Shown: positions 25,330 to 33,693 of the stretch, piece after piece
Layout: each line of letters begins with the position of its first letter
Position numbering within the stretch: the first letter of the stretch is position 1
Origin: Promethearchaeota archaeon
GTDB lineage: Archaea; Asgardarchaeota; Lokiarchaeia; Sigyniarchaeales; SOKP01
Length of the DNA stretch: 52,085 bases
Direction of reading: 5' to 3'
Assembly (NCBI GenBank): GCA_019894975.1
Contig: JAGXNO010000025.1
Location: 1 to 52,085 of the forward strand
Notes under the pieces: model-generated
Seen by the model: only the letters and a program-made list of their open reading frames with translations
Database searches by the model: none
What the model was told of the DNA's origin: nothing
Translations under genes and position numbers: made by a program

Positions 25330-25986
25330 ATGAGAAGAAATAAAATTTACATATTTACTATTTTAACAGTATTCTTTGTATCTATTATTGGGGGAGCTTC
25401 TGCTTATCATGAATACATTTATACTTTTGACTACTCTCATACTGCAGGATGTCATAATGGGAACGCTAACGATGGAGAAAGCTCAACGGGAAATTTAACG
25501 ATAACACTTACTCCAAGTGGAACCTTAGAAACCCTACAGGCATTTACCATATCAGTTTTTATACATAATTTTACAGAGCTTGACAATAGTGCTTATCAGA
25601 ATAGAACAACCATTGGAATTTCAAAAGATCTTGGAAATAATTCAGCATTTCTTAGAGATGTAAGTGATGTATCTTTTTCGAGGAGAGTTAAAGTTGATCA
25701 ATATGGAAGTGATTTGACACCTACAGTACTTGGAGCTATAGCACCAGAAACACCAGGAACATATGAACTTGTTATTACAGCAGTCGCAGCGATGAATCAA
25801 TCAGATGCAAGTGCTTATAATTTCACTTTTGCTAAAGGTACTATTAGTGTGACTGTAGTAGCGTCTACGGGAGGAGGAGGTACAATTTCAGGAGGTCTTC
25901 TTACAATTATTATTGGGAGTACTTTTGCTGTATCTACTGTTTTAATAGTAACGATGCGAAAAAGAATAAATAAAAGAGAACTATAA
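25330..25986 (+). CDS. Exported, membrane-anchored putative single-Cys c-type cytochrome
   Basis: A 218-residue protein: signal peptide (MRRNKIYIFTILTVFFVSIIGGASA), then SHTAGCHNG with Cys41-His42, a beta-rich domain of about 130 residues, a Gly-rich linker (STGGGGTISGG) and a C-terminal anchor helix with a basic tail (MRKRINKREL). The domain resembles the Reeler/choice-of-anchor-V type, whose bacterial members carry CxxCH. Here only one Cys is present, so heme would be held by one thioether bond. The same layout opens the 1513-aa protein (GHASCHGD) and the protein at 35607 (SSGCHDN). Cytochrome c maturation genes follow directly. Heme binding is inferred, not proven. Confidence 0.7.
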   Translation: MRRNKIYIFTILTVFFVSIIGGASAYHEYIYTFDYSHTAGCHNGNANDGESSTGNLTITLTPSGTLETLQAFTISVFIHNFTELDNSAYQNRTTIGISKDLGNNSAFLRDVSDVSFSRRVKVDQYGSDLTPTVLGAIAPETPGTYELVITAVAAMNQSDASAYNFTFAKGTISVTVVASTGGGGTISGGLLTIIIGSTFAVSTVLIVTMRKRINKREL

Positions 25987-25990
25987 ATCA

Positions 25991-26014
25991 AATTTTTTAC
26001 CTTTTTTTTTTTAT
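25991..26014 (+). terminator. Oligo-T tract after the small cytochrome gene
   Basis: TTTTTT then a long T-run immediately after the stop at 25986; a likely archaeal terminator separating this gene from ccmC. Confidence 0.45.
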
Positions 26015-26138
26015 AATCTTAAATTTTAAATGCTAAAAAAAAATGTCTTAAATGTAAAAGAAGTAATTCCTTCAAACACCAAAAAATTAGCCAAATTGTA
26101 TGGATGTATATTAAAATTAAAATTTAGTAAACCCTATT

Positions 26139-26870
26139 ATGAATATCCCAAAATTGTTCAAGACTAACTTCTTGTTAATCCTTTCATTAGCAATGTTATT
26201 AATTAACTTGCTTCTTATTGTAATATTAACTTCATTTAACCTTATTGTGTGGGGAAGTCCCAACCGATTAGTATATATAATCTTTTTCTACCATGTTTCT
26301 GGAGCTTGGTTAGCATATCTCTCATTTGGTATTAGTTTATTATTTCATGTTTTATATTTAAAGAAAAGAAACGTTAATTGGAATCGTTTAGGTACAAATA
26401 GTATAATTGTCGGTGTATTTTTTACCGCATTTACATTGGCAACAGGTTCTTTATGGTACAATGCTACTTCTGGAGATTACAATAATATATTCTGGCAGTG
26501 GAGTGATACCAGACAAACTATGACTTTAGTATTATTACTTTCTTATTTAGCTTTTTTAATTTTTAGGAGTATGATTGAGGATAAAGAAAAAAAAGCGAAA
26601 TTGTCCTCAGTATTAGGTATTGCGTTATTCCCTACAGTTCCTCTAAGTTATTTCTCCGCAATAATATTTACTAGCTTACATCCATTAATTAGTCCTACTC
26701 CTGGAGAGACAGGTAATATTTATTGGGATCCAGTGAAAATTTTTATGTTACTTTTTAATTTGATTGCAATTACTATCCTATTCTTCTATGTTATACAAAA
26801 ATTAGGAGAATTAGATAAGGAAAAAGAAAGATTAGATAAAATAATCCAAAAAAGATTAATAGAGGAATAA
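26139..26870 (+). CDS. ccmC: Cytochrome c maturation protein CcmC (heme-handling WWD protein)
   Basis: Holds heme on the outer face of the membrane and attaches it to CcmE with CcmD's help. The 243-residue protein has six predicted helices, the WWD-type tryptophan motif FWQWSDTRQTMTL (about 118-130) between helices 3 and 4, and the flanking heme-ligand histidines His52 (FYHVSGAWLAYLSFG, very close to the bacterial HVPSAWxAYL) and His181 (TSLHPLISP). Its length is normal for CcmC. It is the first of a three-gene set ccmC-ccmD-ccmE with spacings of only 4-5 bases. Confidence 0.92.
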   Translation: MNIPKLFKTNFLLILSLAMLLINLLLIVILTSFNLIVWGSPNRLVYIIFFYHVSGAWLAYLSFGISLLFHVLYLKKRNVNWNRLGTNSIIVGVFFTAFTLATGSLWYNATSGDYNNIFWQWSDTRQTMTLVLLLSYLAFLIFRSMIEDKEKKAKLSSVLGIALFPTVPLSYFSAIIFTSLHPLISPTPGETGNIYWDPVKIFMLLFNLIAITILFFYVIQKLGELDKEKERLDKIIQKRLIEE

Positions 26871-26875
26871 ATAAA

Positions 26876-27028
26876 ATGGCGTTAGAAAATTTATATCCAG
26901 ACTTAGTAACAATAACATTTAGTTATATATTATTTTGGACAGTTATTATATTTCTAATATTATACCCTAAACTTCGCCTAAAAAGAATATTGAAAAGAAT
27001 TAAAAATTTGGAGCAAAATTTAAAGTAA
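26876..27028 (+). CDS. ccmD: CcmD-like small membrane protein, 50 aa
   Basis: A short frame from ATG 26876, five bases after the ccmC stop, to TAA at 27026-27028, four bases before ccmE. One membrane helix (TFSYILFWTVIIFLILYP) is followed by a Lys/Arg-rich cytoplasmic tail that can form a short coiled coil (KLRLKRILKRIKNLEQNLK). This is exactly the shape of CcmD (one helix, basic tail), which keeps CcmC and holo-CcmE together and releases holo-CcmE. Sequence conservation in CcmD is poor, so position and architecture are the evidence. Confidence 0.75.
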   Translation: MALENLYPDLVTITFSYILFWTVIIFLILYPKLRLKRILKRIKNLEQNLK

Positions 27029-27032
27029 TTAG

Positions 27033-27380
27033 GTGTTTATTGTGAAAAAATCTAAAATTATTGCAATTGTAGGAATAGCTATCTCTGTTATAGTAATAGT
27101 TGCAATGCTCACAACAGCAGCTCGTCCATACCTCAAAGTTTCTCAAGTTACCTCAAATCCCGCTAAGTATGATAATAAAGAAATTCAAGTAATAGGTGTT
27201 GTACAAGGATTTGCTGGTAGTGATTTTAATCTAACTGAAAGTGGTAATAGTATTTTTATTGACATAAATGGGTTAACTCCTCCAACTGATTTAGAAAATG
27301 GAATACAAGTAGTAGTAAAAGGAGTATTTAATTCATCTTTAGTTTTAACTGCAAATCAGATCCTTACTCAATGTAGCTAG
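27033..27380 (+). CDS. ccmE: Heme chaperone CcmE, archaeal Cys type with shortened C-terminus
   Basis: Carries heme covalently from CcmC to the CcmF synthetase. The 112-115-residue protein has an N-terminal anchor (KIIAIVGIAISVIVIVAML) and the OB-fold core with YLKVSQVTSNPAKYDNKEIQVIGVV and GIQVVVKGVF. Bacterial CcmE attaches heme to a His (HxxxY); the archaeal variant uses Cys (CxxxY). Here the protein ends ANQILTQCS: a Cys in the right place, but the stop follows one residue later, so the Tyr is missing. Start may be the GTG at 27033 or the in-frame GTG at 27042 (MKKSKI...). Confidence 0.85.
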   Translation: MFIVKKSKIIAIVGIAISVIVIVAMLTTAARPYLKVSQVTSNPAKYDNKEIQVIGVVQGFAGSDFNLTESGNSIFIDINGLTPPTDLENGIQVVVKGVFNSSLVLTANQILTQCS

Positions 27381-27386
27381 TTTTAA

Positions 27387-28112
27387 CTAGTCATATAAAA
27401 GAAATTCTGAAGTTAATGTCATGATTGAGCTCATTAGTACAATATGAGCACTAAAAAATATTATTTCATAATAAAGCCCTGATATTAGTTCTCCTTCTAA
27501 AATCTTTATATTAATTGATATAATTGGAGTAATTATTGGTAAAATTAAAGGAAACAATAAAATTGGTAAAATAAATGATTTATTTTTTACATACATTGAT
27601 AAAGCAGAGACTAAACTTCCGCAAATAGACAAGTCCAATGTAGGCAACAAAACTCCTAAACCAATAAAAATTAATAGTTGATTCAAGCTGAAATTACTAA
27701 TTGATGGTGCAGAGATAAAAACACTAAAAAGAAAGAGTATTACCTCGACAAAAGTTAATAATATAAAGCAAAAAATGGTTTTACTCATAAGAATTAGATT
27801 AGCAGATACAGGTGATGAAATTAATCCTCCTATTGTTCCAGAATCTTTTTCTTTAACAAAAAGTTTTGCCATAATGTAAACGGTTGTAAAGAAAATAATA
27901 AGCCAGTTTTCAATAACAAAAATTTCTAGGGGCATAATTTGATATTGGGTTCCAAAATTATACACAGAAGAAAATATGAAAATCGAAATTATATCAAAAA
28001 GAAAAATTGAAAATAAATCATTGATTTGACGGAGTTCAGATTTAAGATCTTTATTTAGTATTACCTTAAGTAATTTCAATCTTGATTTTAAGTTTATTTT
28101 CTCATTTTTCAA
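27387..28112 (-). CDS. ccmB: Cytochrome c maturation ABC permease CcmB
   Basis: The 241-residue membrane subunit of the CcmAB ATPase, which releases heme-loaded CcmE from CcmC and CcmD. It has six predicted helices and CcmB landmarks: an N-terminal cytoplasmic stretch with KDLKSELR, KEKDSGTIGGLISSPVS after helix 2, and FILPILLFPLILPIITP near the fifth helix. It lies 12 bases after ccmA on the same strand and is tail-to-tail with ccmE (six bases between stops). Confidence 0.88.
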   Translation of the reverse strand: MKNEKINLKSRLKLLKVILNKDLKSELRQINDLFSIFLFDIISIFIFSSVYNFGTQYQIMPLEIFVIENWLIIFFTTVYIMAKLFVKEKDSGTIGGLISSPVSANLILMSKTIFCFILLTFVEVILFLFSVFISAPSISNFSLNQLLIFIGLGVLLPTLDLSICGSLVSALSMYVKNKSFILPILLFPLILPIITPIISINIKILEGELISGLYYEIIFFSAHIVLMSSIMTLTSEFLLYD

Positions 28113-28124
28113 TATACTATCACC

Positions 28125-28871
28125 TTAAAAATATGATTTAATATGAGTTTCATTAAATTCTTCACTTGCAATGATTTTATTGATTTTTCCTCTTTTTAGA
28201 ATTATTAAATCATCACAAATTTGCTGGAATACATCAATTTTGTGTGTTGTGAGAATTATCGATATGTTGTTATTCTCTTTTAATTCATTAAAGAAATTTA
28301 TCAACATTGTGGTTGCATTGTAATCTAATCCCGAAAAGGGTTCATCCAAAAACAATATGGAGGGCTGATGTATCAAGACTCTAATTAATTCTACTTTTTG
28401 TTTCATTCCATGAGATAAAATTCTAACCGGTTCGTCGATCCAATCTGTTAAGGTGAATTTCTTACAAAGTTGGTCAATTCGGGTTTTTATCTTTTTTTTT
28501 TCAAAATTCAGATGTAAATTAGCATAATATTTTAAATTTTCAAAAATAGTTAATTCTTCAAAAAGAAATGATTCATCTGTAGTAATTCCAATATTTTGTT
28601 TTATGATATTAGAATTTTCCTCGTAATTCATTCCACTAACCAATATATTCCCAAATGTCGGTTTCAGAAGTCCACATAAAATTTTAATTAAAGTTGTTTT
28701 TCCAGCCCCATTTGCTCCTGCAATCCCGAATATTGTGTGCTCTCTAACGTTAAACGAAATTTTTTTTAGTGCAAAGAAATACCCAAATTGTTTAGAGACA
28801 TTATTACACTCTATTATATCTCTATTGGATTTAACCATGGTAATATTATCCAAACTTTTGAAAGAATTCAA
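28125..28871 (-). CDS. ccmA: Cytochrome c maturation ABC ATPase CcmA
   Basis: A 248-residue ATP-binding subunit partnering CcmB. Walker A GANGAGKTT (52-60), signature LSHGMKQKVELIRVL, Walker B ILFLDEPFSGLD, switch His in LTTHKIDVFQQ. The signature is LSHG rather than LSGG, a change seen in some CcmA-type proteins. By itself it resembles any exporter ATPase; its position directly before ccmB makes it CcmA. It follows the 1513-aa surface-protein gene by 38 bases, so that gene, ccmA and ccmB may form one transcript. Confidence 0.88.
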   Translation of the reverse strand: MNSFKSLDNITMVKSNRDIIECNNVSKQFGYFFALKKISFNVREHTIFGIAGANGAGKTTLIKILCGLLKPTFGNILVSGMNYEENSNIIKQNIGITTDESFLFEELTIFENLKYYANLHLNFEKKKIKTRIDQLCKKFTLTDWIDEPVRILSHGMKQKVELIRVLIHQPSILFLDEPFSGLDYNATTMLINFFNELKENNNISIILTTHKIDVFQQICDDLIILKRGKINKIIASEEFNETHIKSYF

Positions 28872-28909
28872 AATTTAATATAGAAAAGTAATTAAAAATA
28901 AAAAAATAA

Positions 28910-31900
28910 TTATTTAAAAAATCGCTTTTTCCTGGATGTTTTTATTATTAGCACTATTCCAGCAATTAAAGTTCCATAAATACTAAATTGAACTACTAAG
29001 TCAGTAATTTCTTTTATGGTCATTGTGGTGACGCTAGTTGATTGCACCGTAACTAAAATATTCTCACTTACCGAATTCCAGTTGTCATTAGTATCTCTTG
29101 CATGAATTGTAAAGGGTATATCTCCTGTTGTACTAGGAACCCAGTTGTCAAATTCCCACGTATTTCCTGCTGTATTTATCATCGTATGATTAGAACCTTC
29201 AAATTCAATAAGAACTTCACTAACATTTGAGAAATCTATAACATTAACTTGAATAAATGTAGATTGTCCCAAATATGTAGGTTCATTTCCCTTTACTAAA
29301 TTGGAAATTGCAGGACCTGATGTATCTATCACTGTAATATTGTTATCTAACGATACGGTGTTGTTAATTAGGTCAATTGCATAGAGAGAATAGATTTTTA
29401 ATCCAGTAGTATATGGAGTCCAATTATTATAACGCCAAGTTATTCCTTCTACAAATGTCATCGTATAATTGATGCCTTCAGTCTCAAATAACACAAGATT
29501 TATTGGAGAAAAATCCAGTATCTCCACTTGTATTATTGCTGTATCTCCTAATTCTAAGGGATCTGAAATCTCAACTAAGTTTACTAAAGTTGGTGCCGTA
29601 GTATCTATAACTGAAATATTGTTTTCTAAATTATTCCAATTATTGTTTATGTCTTTAGCATAAATGACATAATCTTTTACTCCTATAGAGGTTGGAATCC
29701 AGCTACTATATTCCCATATCGCTCCGCCTATATTAGATAGTGTATAATTAATACTATCAATTTCAATTAATACCTGAGTAATAGGTGCTAAATCAATAAC
29801 TTCAATTGAGATTATTTCGGTTTGTCCTAACTCTATTGGATCTGCACTCTCTACTAGATTTGTCAATGAAGGTTGTATTGTGTCTTGTACAGTTATTGAA
29901 TTGGTTAAATAAACCCAATTTCCCTTGGTATCTTCGGCATAAATTGTATACAATTTTAATCCTGTATTAGTGGGTGTCCAACTATTATATTCCCAGGTGT
30001 TTCCCCCGGCATTGGCCATCGTATAATTTACTCCATTAATTTCTATAAGCATTTGATTAATACCAGATAAATCTGTAGCATTGAGTTGAATTGTTTCTAT
30101 TTGCCCTAATTCTAAAGGATCAGCACTCTCAGATAACATAGATAAGGTAGGACCGTTTGTATCCACTACAGTGATATCATTTGTTAAAGAATTCCTATTT
30201 CCTTCATTATCATCAGCGTATATTGTGTAGGATTGTAATCCTGTGCTAGTTGGTGTCCAGCTATCATATTCCCATGTCGATCCCCCGATATTAGACATCG
30301 TATAATTTACACTCTCGATCTCTATTATTACTTGACCAATTCCCGATAAATCTGTAACATTGATTTGAATATTTTCGGTTTGTCCAAACTGTAATGGATC
30401 ATCACTTTCTAATAAGTTAGATAGGATCGGACCTGTTGTATCTACAACAGAAATATCCTCGATTAAAGAGATATCATTATTACTCGAATCACTAACATAA
30501 ATAGTATATGATTTTAAACCGGTAGACGTAGGATTCCAGCTGCTATATTCCCAAGTTACTGTATTTATTTTCGACATTGTATAATTAGTTCCTTCAATTT
30601 CGATTAATACAGAGCTAATCGGAGAATAATCAATAATATCAACCTGAATCATTTCTGTTTGCCCTAATTCTAAGGGATCAGCGTTTTCATACAAGTTTGT
30701 AAGTACGGGTGCCGTTGTATCTATTACTTCAATAAGATCGGATGTAAAATTCCAATTGTTAGAATTATCTTGAATATAGATAAAATATTGATATATTCCA
30801 ACTGTATCTGGTATCCATGTGTCATTTAACCATGTATTCCCACCTATATAATACATTGAATGGTTCACGCTTTCATATTCAATTTTGACTTGGTTGATTC
30901 CTGATAAATCTGTTGTATCTATTGTAATCGCTATTGAGTTTCCCAATTCAAGTGGGTCGACGCTTTTTATTAAATTTCCGAAATTTGGGGGTGTCGTATC
31001 TTGGACTAAAATACTACCACTAATTTGGTTCCAATTATTTAAAGAATCATTAGCATAAACTTTAAATAATTTTATTCCTGTAGTATTCGGTTCCCATATA
31101 TGTTGATACCTTACTCCTCCTATATTTGTCATAGTATAATTTATTCCGCTAATTTCAATAAATACTATACTAACTCCCTCAGAATCACTAATATCAACCT
31201 CAATAACCTCTAATTGACCTAATTCTAGAGGATCCTCACTTTTAGATAAGTTTTGAATTGTTGGTCCAGATGAGATTATAACCTCAATAGAACCATTTGT
31301 CATATTAAGATTATCACTATTATCTACCATGTAAATAGTGTAGTTGAATATATTTTCGGATGCAGGTTGCCAATTTGCCCATCTCCAAGTATCAAATCCC
31401 ATAAAATTCATAGTGTGGTTAACATTATCATATTCAAGAAAAATATTTTTCACTCCTGAACCGGGTGCATCATAAACTTCAATTGAAATTGTTTCATTTT
31501 GCCCTAATGGGAGTGGATCCGCACTTTCAATTAAGAAATTATATGTTGGTGCAGTTGTATCAATTACAGTAATATCGCTACTTATTGAATTCCTATTTCC
31601 TTCATTGTCAGTAACATAAATTGCGTAAGATTTTAATCCTGTGCTAGTGGGCGTCCAGCTATCATATTCCCATGTCGCTCCGCCTATATTAGTCATCGTA
31701 TAATTTACACTCTCAATTTCTATTACTACTTGACCAATCCCCGATAAATCTGTGGCATTGATTTGAATAATTTCCGTATGCCCTAATTCTAATGGATCAA
31801 CGCTCTCGATTAGATTTGAAATGGTTGAAACTGATGTGTCAATTACTGTAATATCACTACTTATTGAATTCTTATTCCCTTCATTGTCAGTAACATAAAT

Positions 31901-33451
31901 TGTGTAGGATTTTAATCCCGTGCTAGTGGGCGTCCAGCTATCATATTCCCATGTCGCTCCACCTATATTAGTCATCGTATAATTTACACTCTCAATCTCT
32001 AATAACACTTGATTAATACCTGACAAATCAGTAGCATTGATTTGAATAACTTCCGTTTGCCCCAATTCTAGAGGATCCGCATTTTCGACTAGACCAAAAA
32101 GATTTGGAGGAATAGTATCCTGTACGGTTATAGAATTCGTTAAGGTGTTCCAATTTCCTTCACTATCGCTAGCATATATTGTATACGATTTTAATCCTGT
32201 GCTAGTAGGAGTCCAGCTATCATATTCCCATAATGATCCACCTACATTAGTCATTGTATAATTTATACTATCAATCTCTATTAATACTTGACTAATAATA
32301 GATAAATCTGTAACATTGATTTGAATAGATTCTGTTTGCTCTAATTCTAATGGATCAGCACTCTCAACTAAGTTAGTTAAAGATGGTAGTACTGTATCTT
32401 GAACTGTGATAGAATCACTCAATGAATTCCAATTTCCATCAGCATCACTTGCATAAATCGAATAAATTTTTAATCCAGTATTTATCGGATTCCAACTATT
32501 ATATTCCCAAATAGTTCCTAGGATATTTGTCATAGTATAATTCACACTTACAATTTCTAGTAATACTTGACTAATGCCCGATAAATCTGTAACATTAATT
32601 TGTATTGTTTCTATTTGTCCTAATTCTAAAGGATCTGCACTTTCAATCAAATTAGATAGTGTCGGAATTGTTGTATCAATTACATTAACTGAACCACTAA
32701 ATGAATTCCAACTTCCCTCTGTATCAGAAGCATAAATTATATAATTTTTTAACCCTGTTATATTTGGGGTCCAATTATATTCATAAGTATTACCAACAGT
32801 GTTAGACATTGTATAGTTTATACTTCCTAATTCAATAAGAACTGTACTTACGGTGGTTTCAGAATCAGTTACATCTACACTGACGGTTTCTTCTTGTCCT
32901 AATTCTAATGGATCCGCACTTTCACCTATATTACTAAATTGAGGTGGATTGTTTAGAGCTTCTATTGTTAATATGAAATCTCCATGTGCAAAAAAGGAAC
33001 TTGATCCCCCCGCTCTATAGATTGCATCAGCATGAAGTGTATAGGATTGTTCAGTGGATGGTGCAGTGACTTGGAAGTTAATAATAATAGAATTTCCAGA
33101 TCCGTCTATTGAAGCAGATTTTTGAGTGGCATCAAAAGCAAAGTTTTTATTATCTCCTCTTCCAGGTGAACCACTTGGAAAGCCCACAGCAATACCACTT
33201 CCCTGAGCCTCTGTGAAGCTATTGATTTGAATACTCACTGTAAATATTTCATTGGGGCTGATTGATGTTCCTGAACTAGATGAAATTGAAATATATCCCG
33301 AACTGCTTTGGGTTATATCTCCATGACAACTAGCGTGTCCCTCTCCTGAAAAATCATCAAATTGTGAAGTTCTGGCTATAGCTAAACCAACAATTGAAGA
33401 AATTATTATGACTGTAATTAAGAAAGCTTTAATTTTTCTATTTATTCTCAT
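28910..33451 (-). CDS. Giant cell-surface protein: single-Cys heme-type head plus 14 Ig-like repeats
   Basis: 1513 residues: signal peptide (KIKAFLITVIIISSIVGLAIA), a head domain to about 165 with GHASCHGD (Cys42-His43) and the same beta fold as the protein at 25330, then 14 tandem repeats of about 92 residues, each with a version of ESADPLELGQTE, VLIEI-x-S-x-NYTM, W-x-Y-x-SWTPTSTGLKSYTIYA and an Asp-rich end (VQDTTPP). A C-terminal membrane helix (FSIYGTLIAGIVLIIKT) with basic tail (SRKKRFFK) anchors it. Many N-x-S/T sites suggest glycosylation. It would hold the head tens of nanometres from the membrane (inference). It lies between ccmF and ccmA. Confidence 0.82.
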   Translation of the reverse strand: MRINRKIKAFLITVIIISSIVGLAIARTSQFDDFSGEGHASCHGDITQSSSGYISISSSSGTSISPNEIFTVSIQINSFTEAQGSGIAVGFPSGSPGRGDNKNFAFDATQKSASIDGSGNSIIINFQVTAPSTEQSYTLHADAIYRAGGSSSFFAHGDFILTIEALNNPPQFSNIGESADPLELGQEETVSVDVTDSETTVSTVLIELGSINYTMSNTVGNTYEYNWTPNITGLKNYIIYASDTEGSWNSFSGSVNVIDTTIPTLSNLIESADPLELGQIETIQINVTDLSGISQVLLEIVSVNYTMTNILGTIWEYNSWNPINTGLKIYSIYASDADGNWNSLSDSITVQDTVLPSLTNLVESADPLELEQTESIQINVTDLSIISQVLIEIDSINYTMTNVGGSLWEYDSWTPTSTGLKSYTIYASDSEGNWNTLTNSITVQDTIPPNLFGLVENADPLELGQTEVIQINATDLSGINQVLLEIESVNYTMTNIGGATWEYDSWTPTSTGLKSYTIYVTDNEGNKNSISSDITVIDTSVSTISNLIESVDPLELGHTEIIQINATDLSGIGQVVIEIESVNYTMTNIGGATWEYDSWTPTSTGLKSYAIYVTDNEGNRNSISSDITVIDTTAPTYNFLIESADPLPLGQNETISIEVYDAPGSGVKNIFLEYDNVNHTMNFMGFDTWRWANWQPASENIFNYTIYMVDNSDNLNMTNGSIEVIISSGPTIQNLSKSEDPLELGQLEVIEVDISDSEGVSIVFIEISGINYTMTNIGGVRYQHIWEPNTTGIKLFKVYANDSLNNWNQISGSILVQDTTPPNFGNLIKSVDPLELGNSIAITIDTTDLSGINQVKIEYESVNHSMYYIGGNTWLNDTWIPDTVGIYQYFIYIQDNSNNWNFTSDLIEVIDTTAPVLTNLYENADPLELGQTEMIQVDIIDYSPISSVLIEIEGTNYTMSKINTVTWEYSSWNPTSTGLKSYTIYVSDSSNNDISLIEDISVVDTTGPILSNLLESDDPLQFGQTENIQINVTDLSGIGQVIIEIESVNYTMSNIGGSTWEYDSWTPTSTGLQSYTIYADDNEGNRNSLTNDITVVDTNGPTLSMLSESADPLELGQIETIQLNATDLSGINQMLIEINGVNYTMANAGGNTWEYNSWTPTNTGLKLYTIYAEDTKGNWVYLTNSITVQDTIQPSLTNLVESADPIELGQTEIISIEVIDLAPITQVLIEIDSINYTLSNIGGAIWEYSSWIPTSIGVKDYVIYAKDINNNWNNLENNISVIDTTAPTLVNLVEISDPLELGDTAIIQVEILDFSPINLVLFETEGINYTMTFVEGITWRYNNWTPYTTGLKIYSLYAIDLINNTVSLDNNITVIDTSGPAISNLVKGNEPTYLGQSTFIQVNVIDFSNVSEVLIEFEGSNHTMINTAGNTWEFDNWVPSTTGDIPFTIHARDTNDNWNSVSENILVTVQSTSVTTMTIKEITDLVVQFSIYGTLIAGIVLIIKTSRKKRFFK
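29045..32945 (-). repeat. 14 tandem repeats of about 276 bp encoding Ig-like domains
   Basis: Each unit encodes about 92 residues beginning near ESADPLELGQ. The unit starts read ESADPLELGQ or variants (ENADPLELGQ, KSEDPLELGQ, ESDDPLQFGQ), the last being the most diverged (KGNEPTYLGQ). Two adjacent copies around 31560-32100 are almost identical in both DNA and protein, pointing to recent unequal recombination. Confidence 0.85.
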
Positions 33452-33474
33452 TAAAAACCCTTTTTTTTAAATAA

Positions 33475-33497
33475 ATCCTTCGTGTTAACGAAAGGAT
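33475..33497. promoter_or_regulatory. Hairpin/palindrome before the giant surface-protein gene
   Basis: ATCCTTCGT-GTTA-ACG-A-AAGGAT forms a nearly perfect palindrome with one bulged base, about 25-45 bases upstream of the ATG at 33451. It may be an operator or a leader hairpin. The 242-base gap to ccmF otherwise shows only AT-rich DNA. Confidence 0.35.
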
Positions 33498-33693
33498 AAA
33501 ATATTAGATATAAGATTTAAGTTAGGAAATCTCAAACATAATAAAAGATTTATTAAAACTGGTTACTTTAAACCAATCTATATAGTTCAATTTCATAATC
33601 TAACAAGATTTCCGTTTTTAGTTTCAGTTTGAAACAGGTGATTGGGAATAAATTCCCTTAATTTTATTTCGATTTGGAAAGAATGAGTAATAT

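Noticed and set aside
25330..25986. Cys-His site considered as a zinc site.
   Set aside because: Not excluded, but three independent exported proteins with the motif inside a complete ccm cluster make heme the better reading; kept as the main alternative.
28910..33451. Repeat array considered as a CRISPR or DNA satellite.
   Set aside because: The repeat unit is about 276 bp, in frame throughout, and encodes a continuous protein with conserved domain features.
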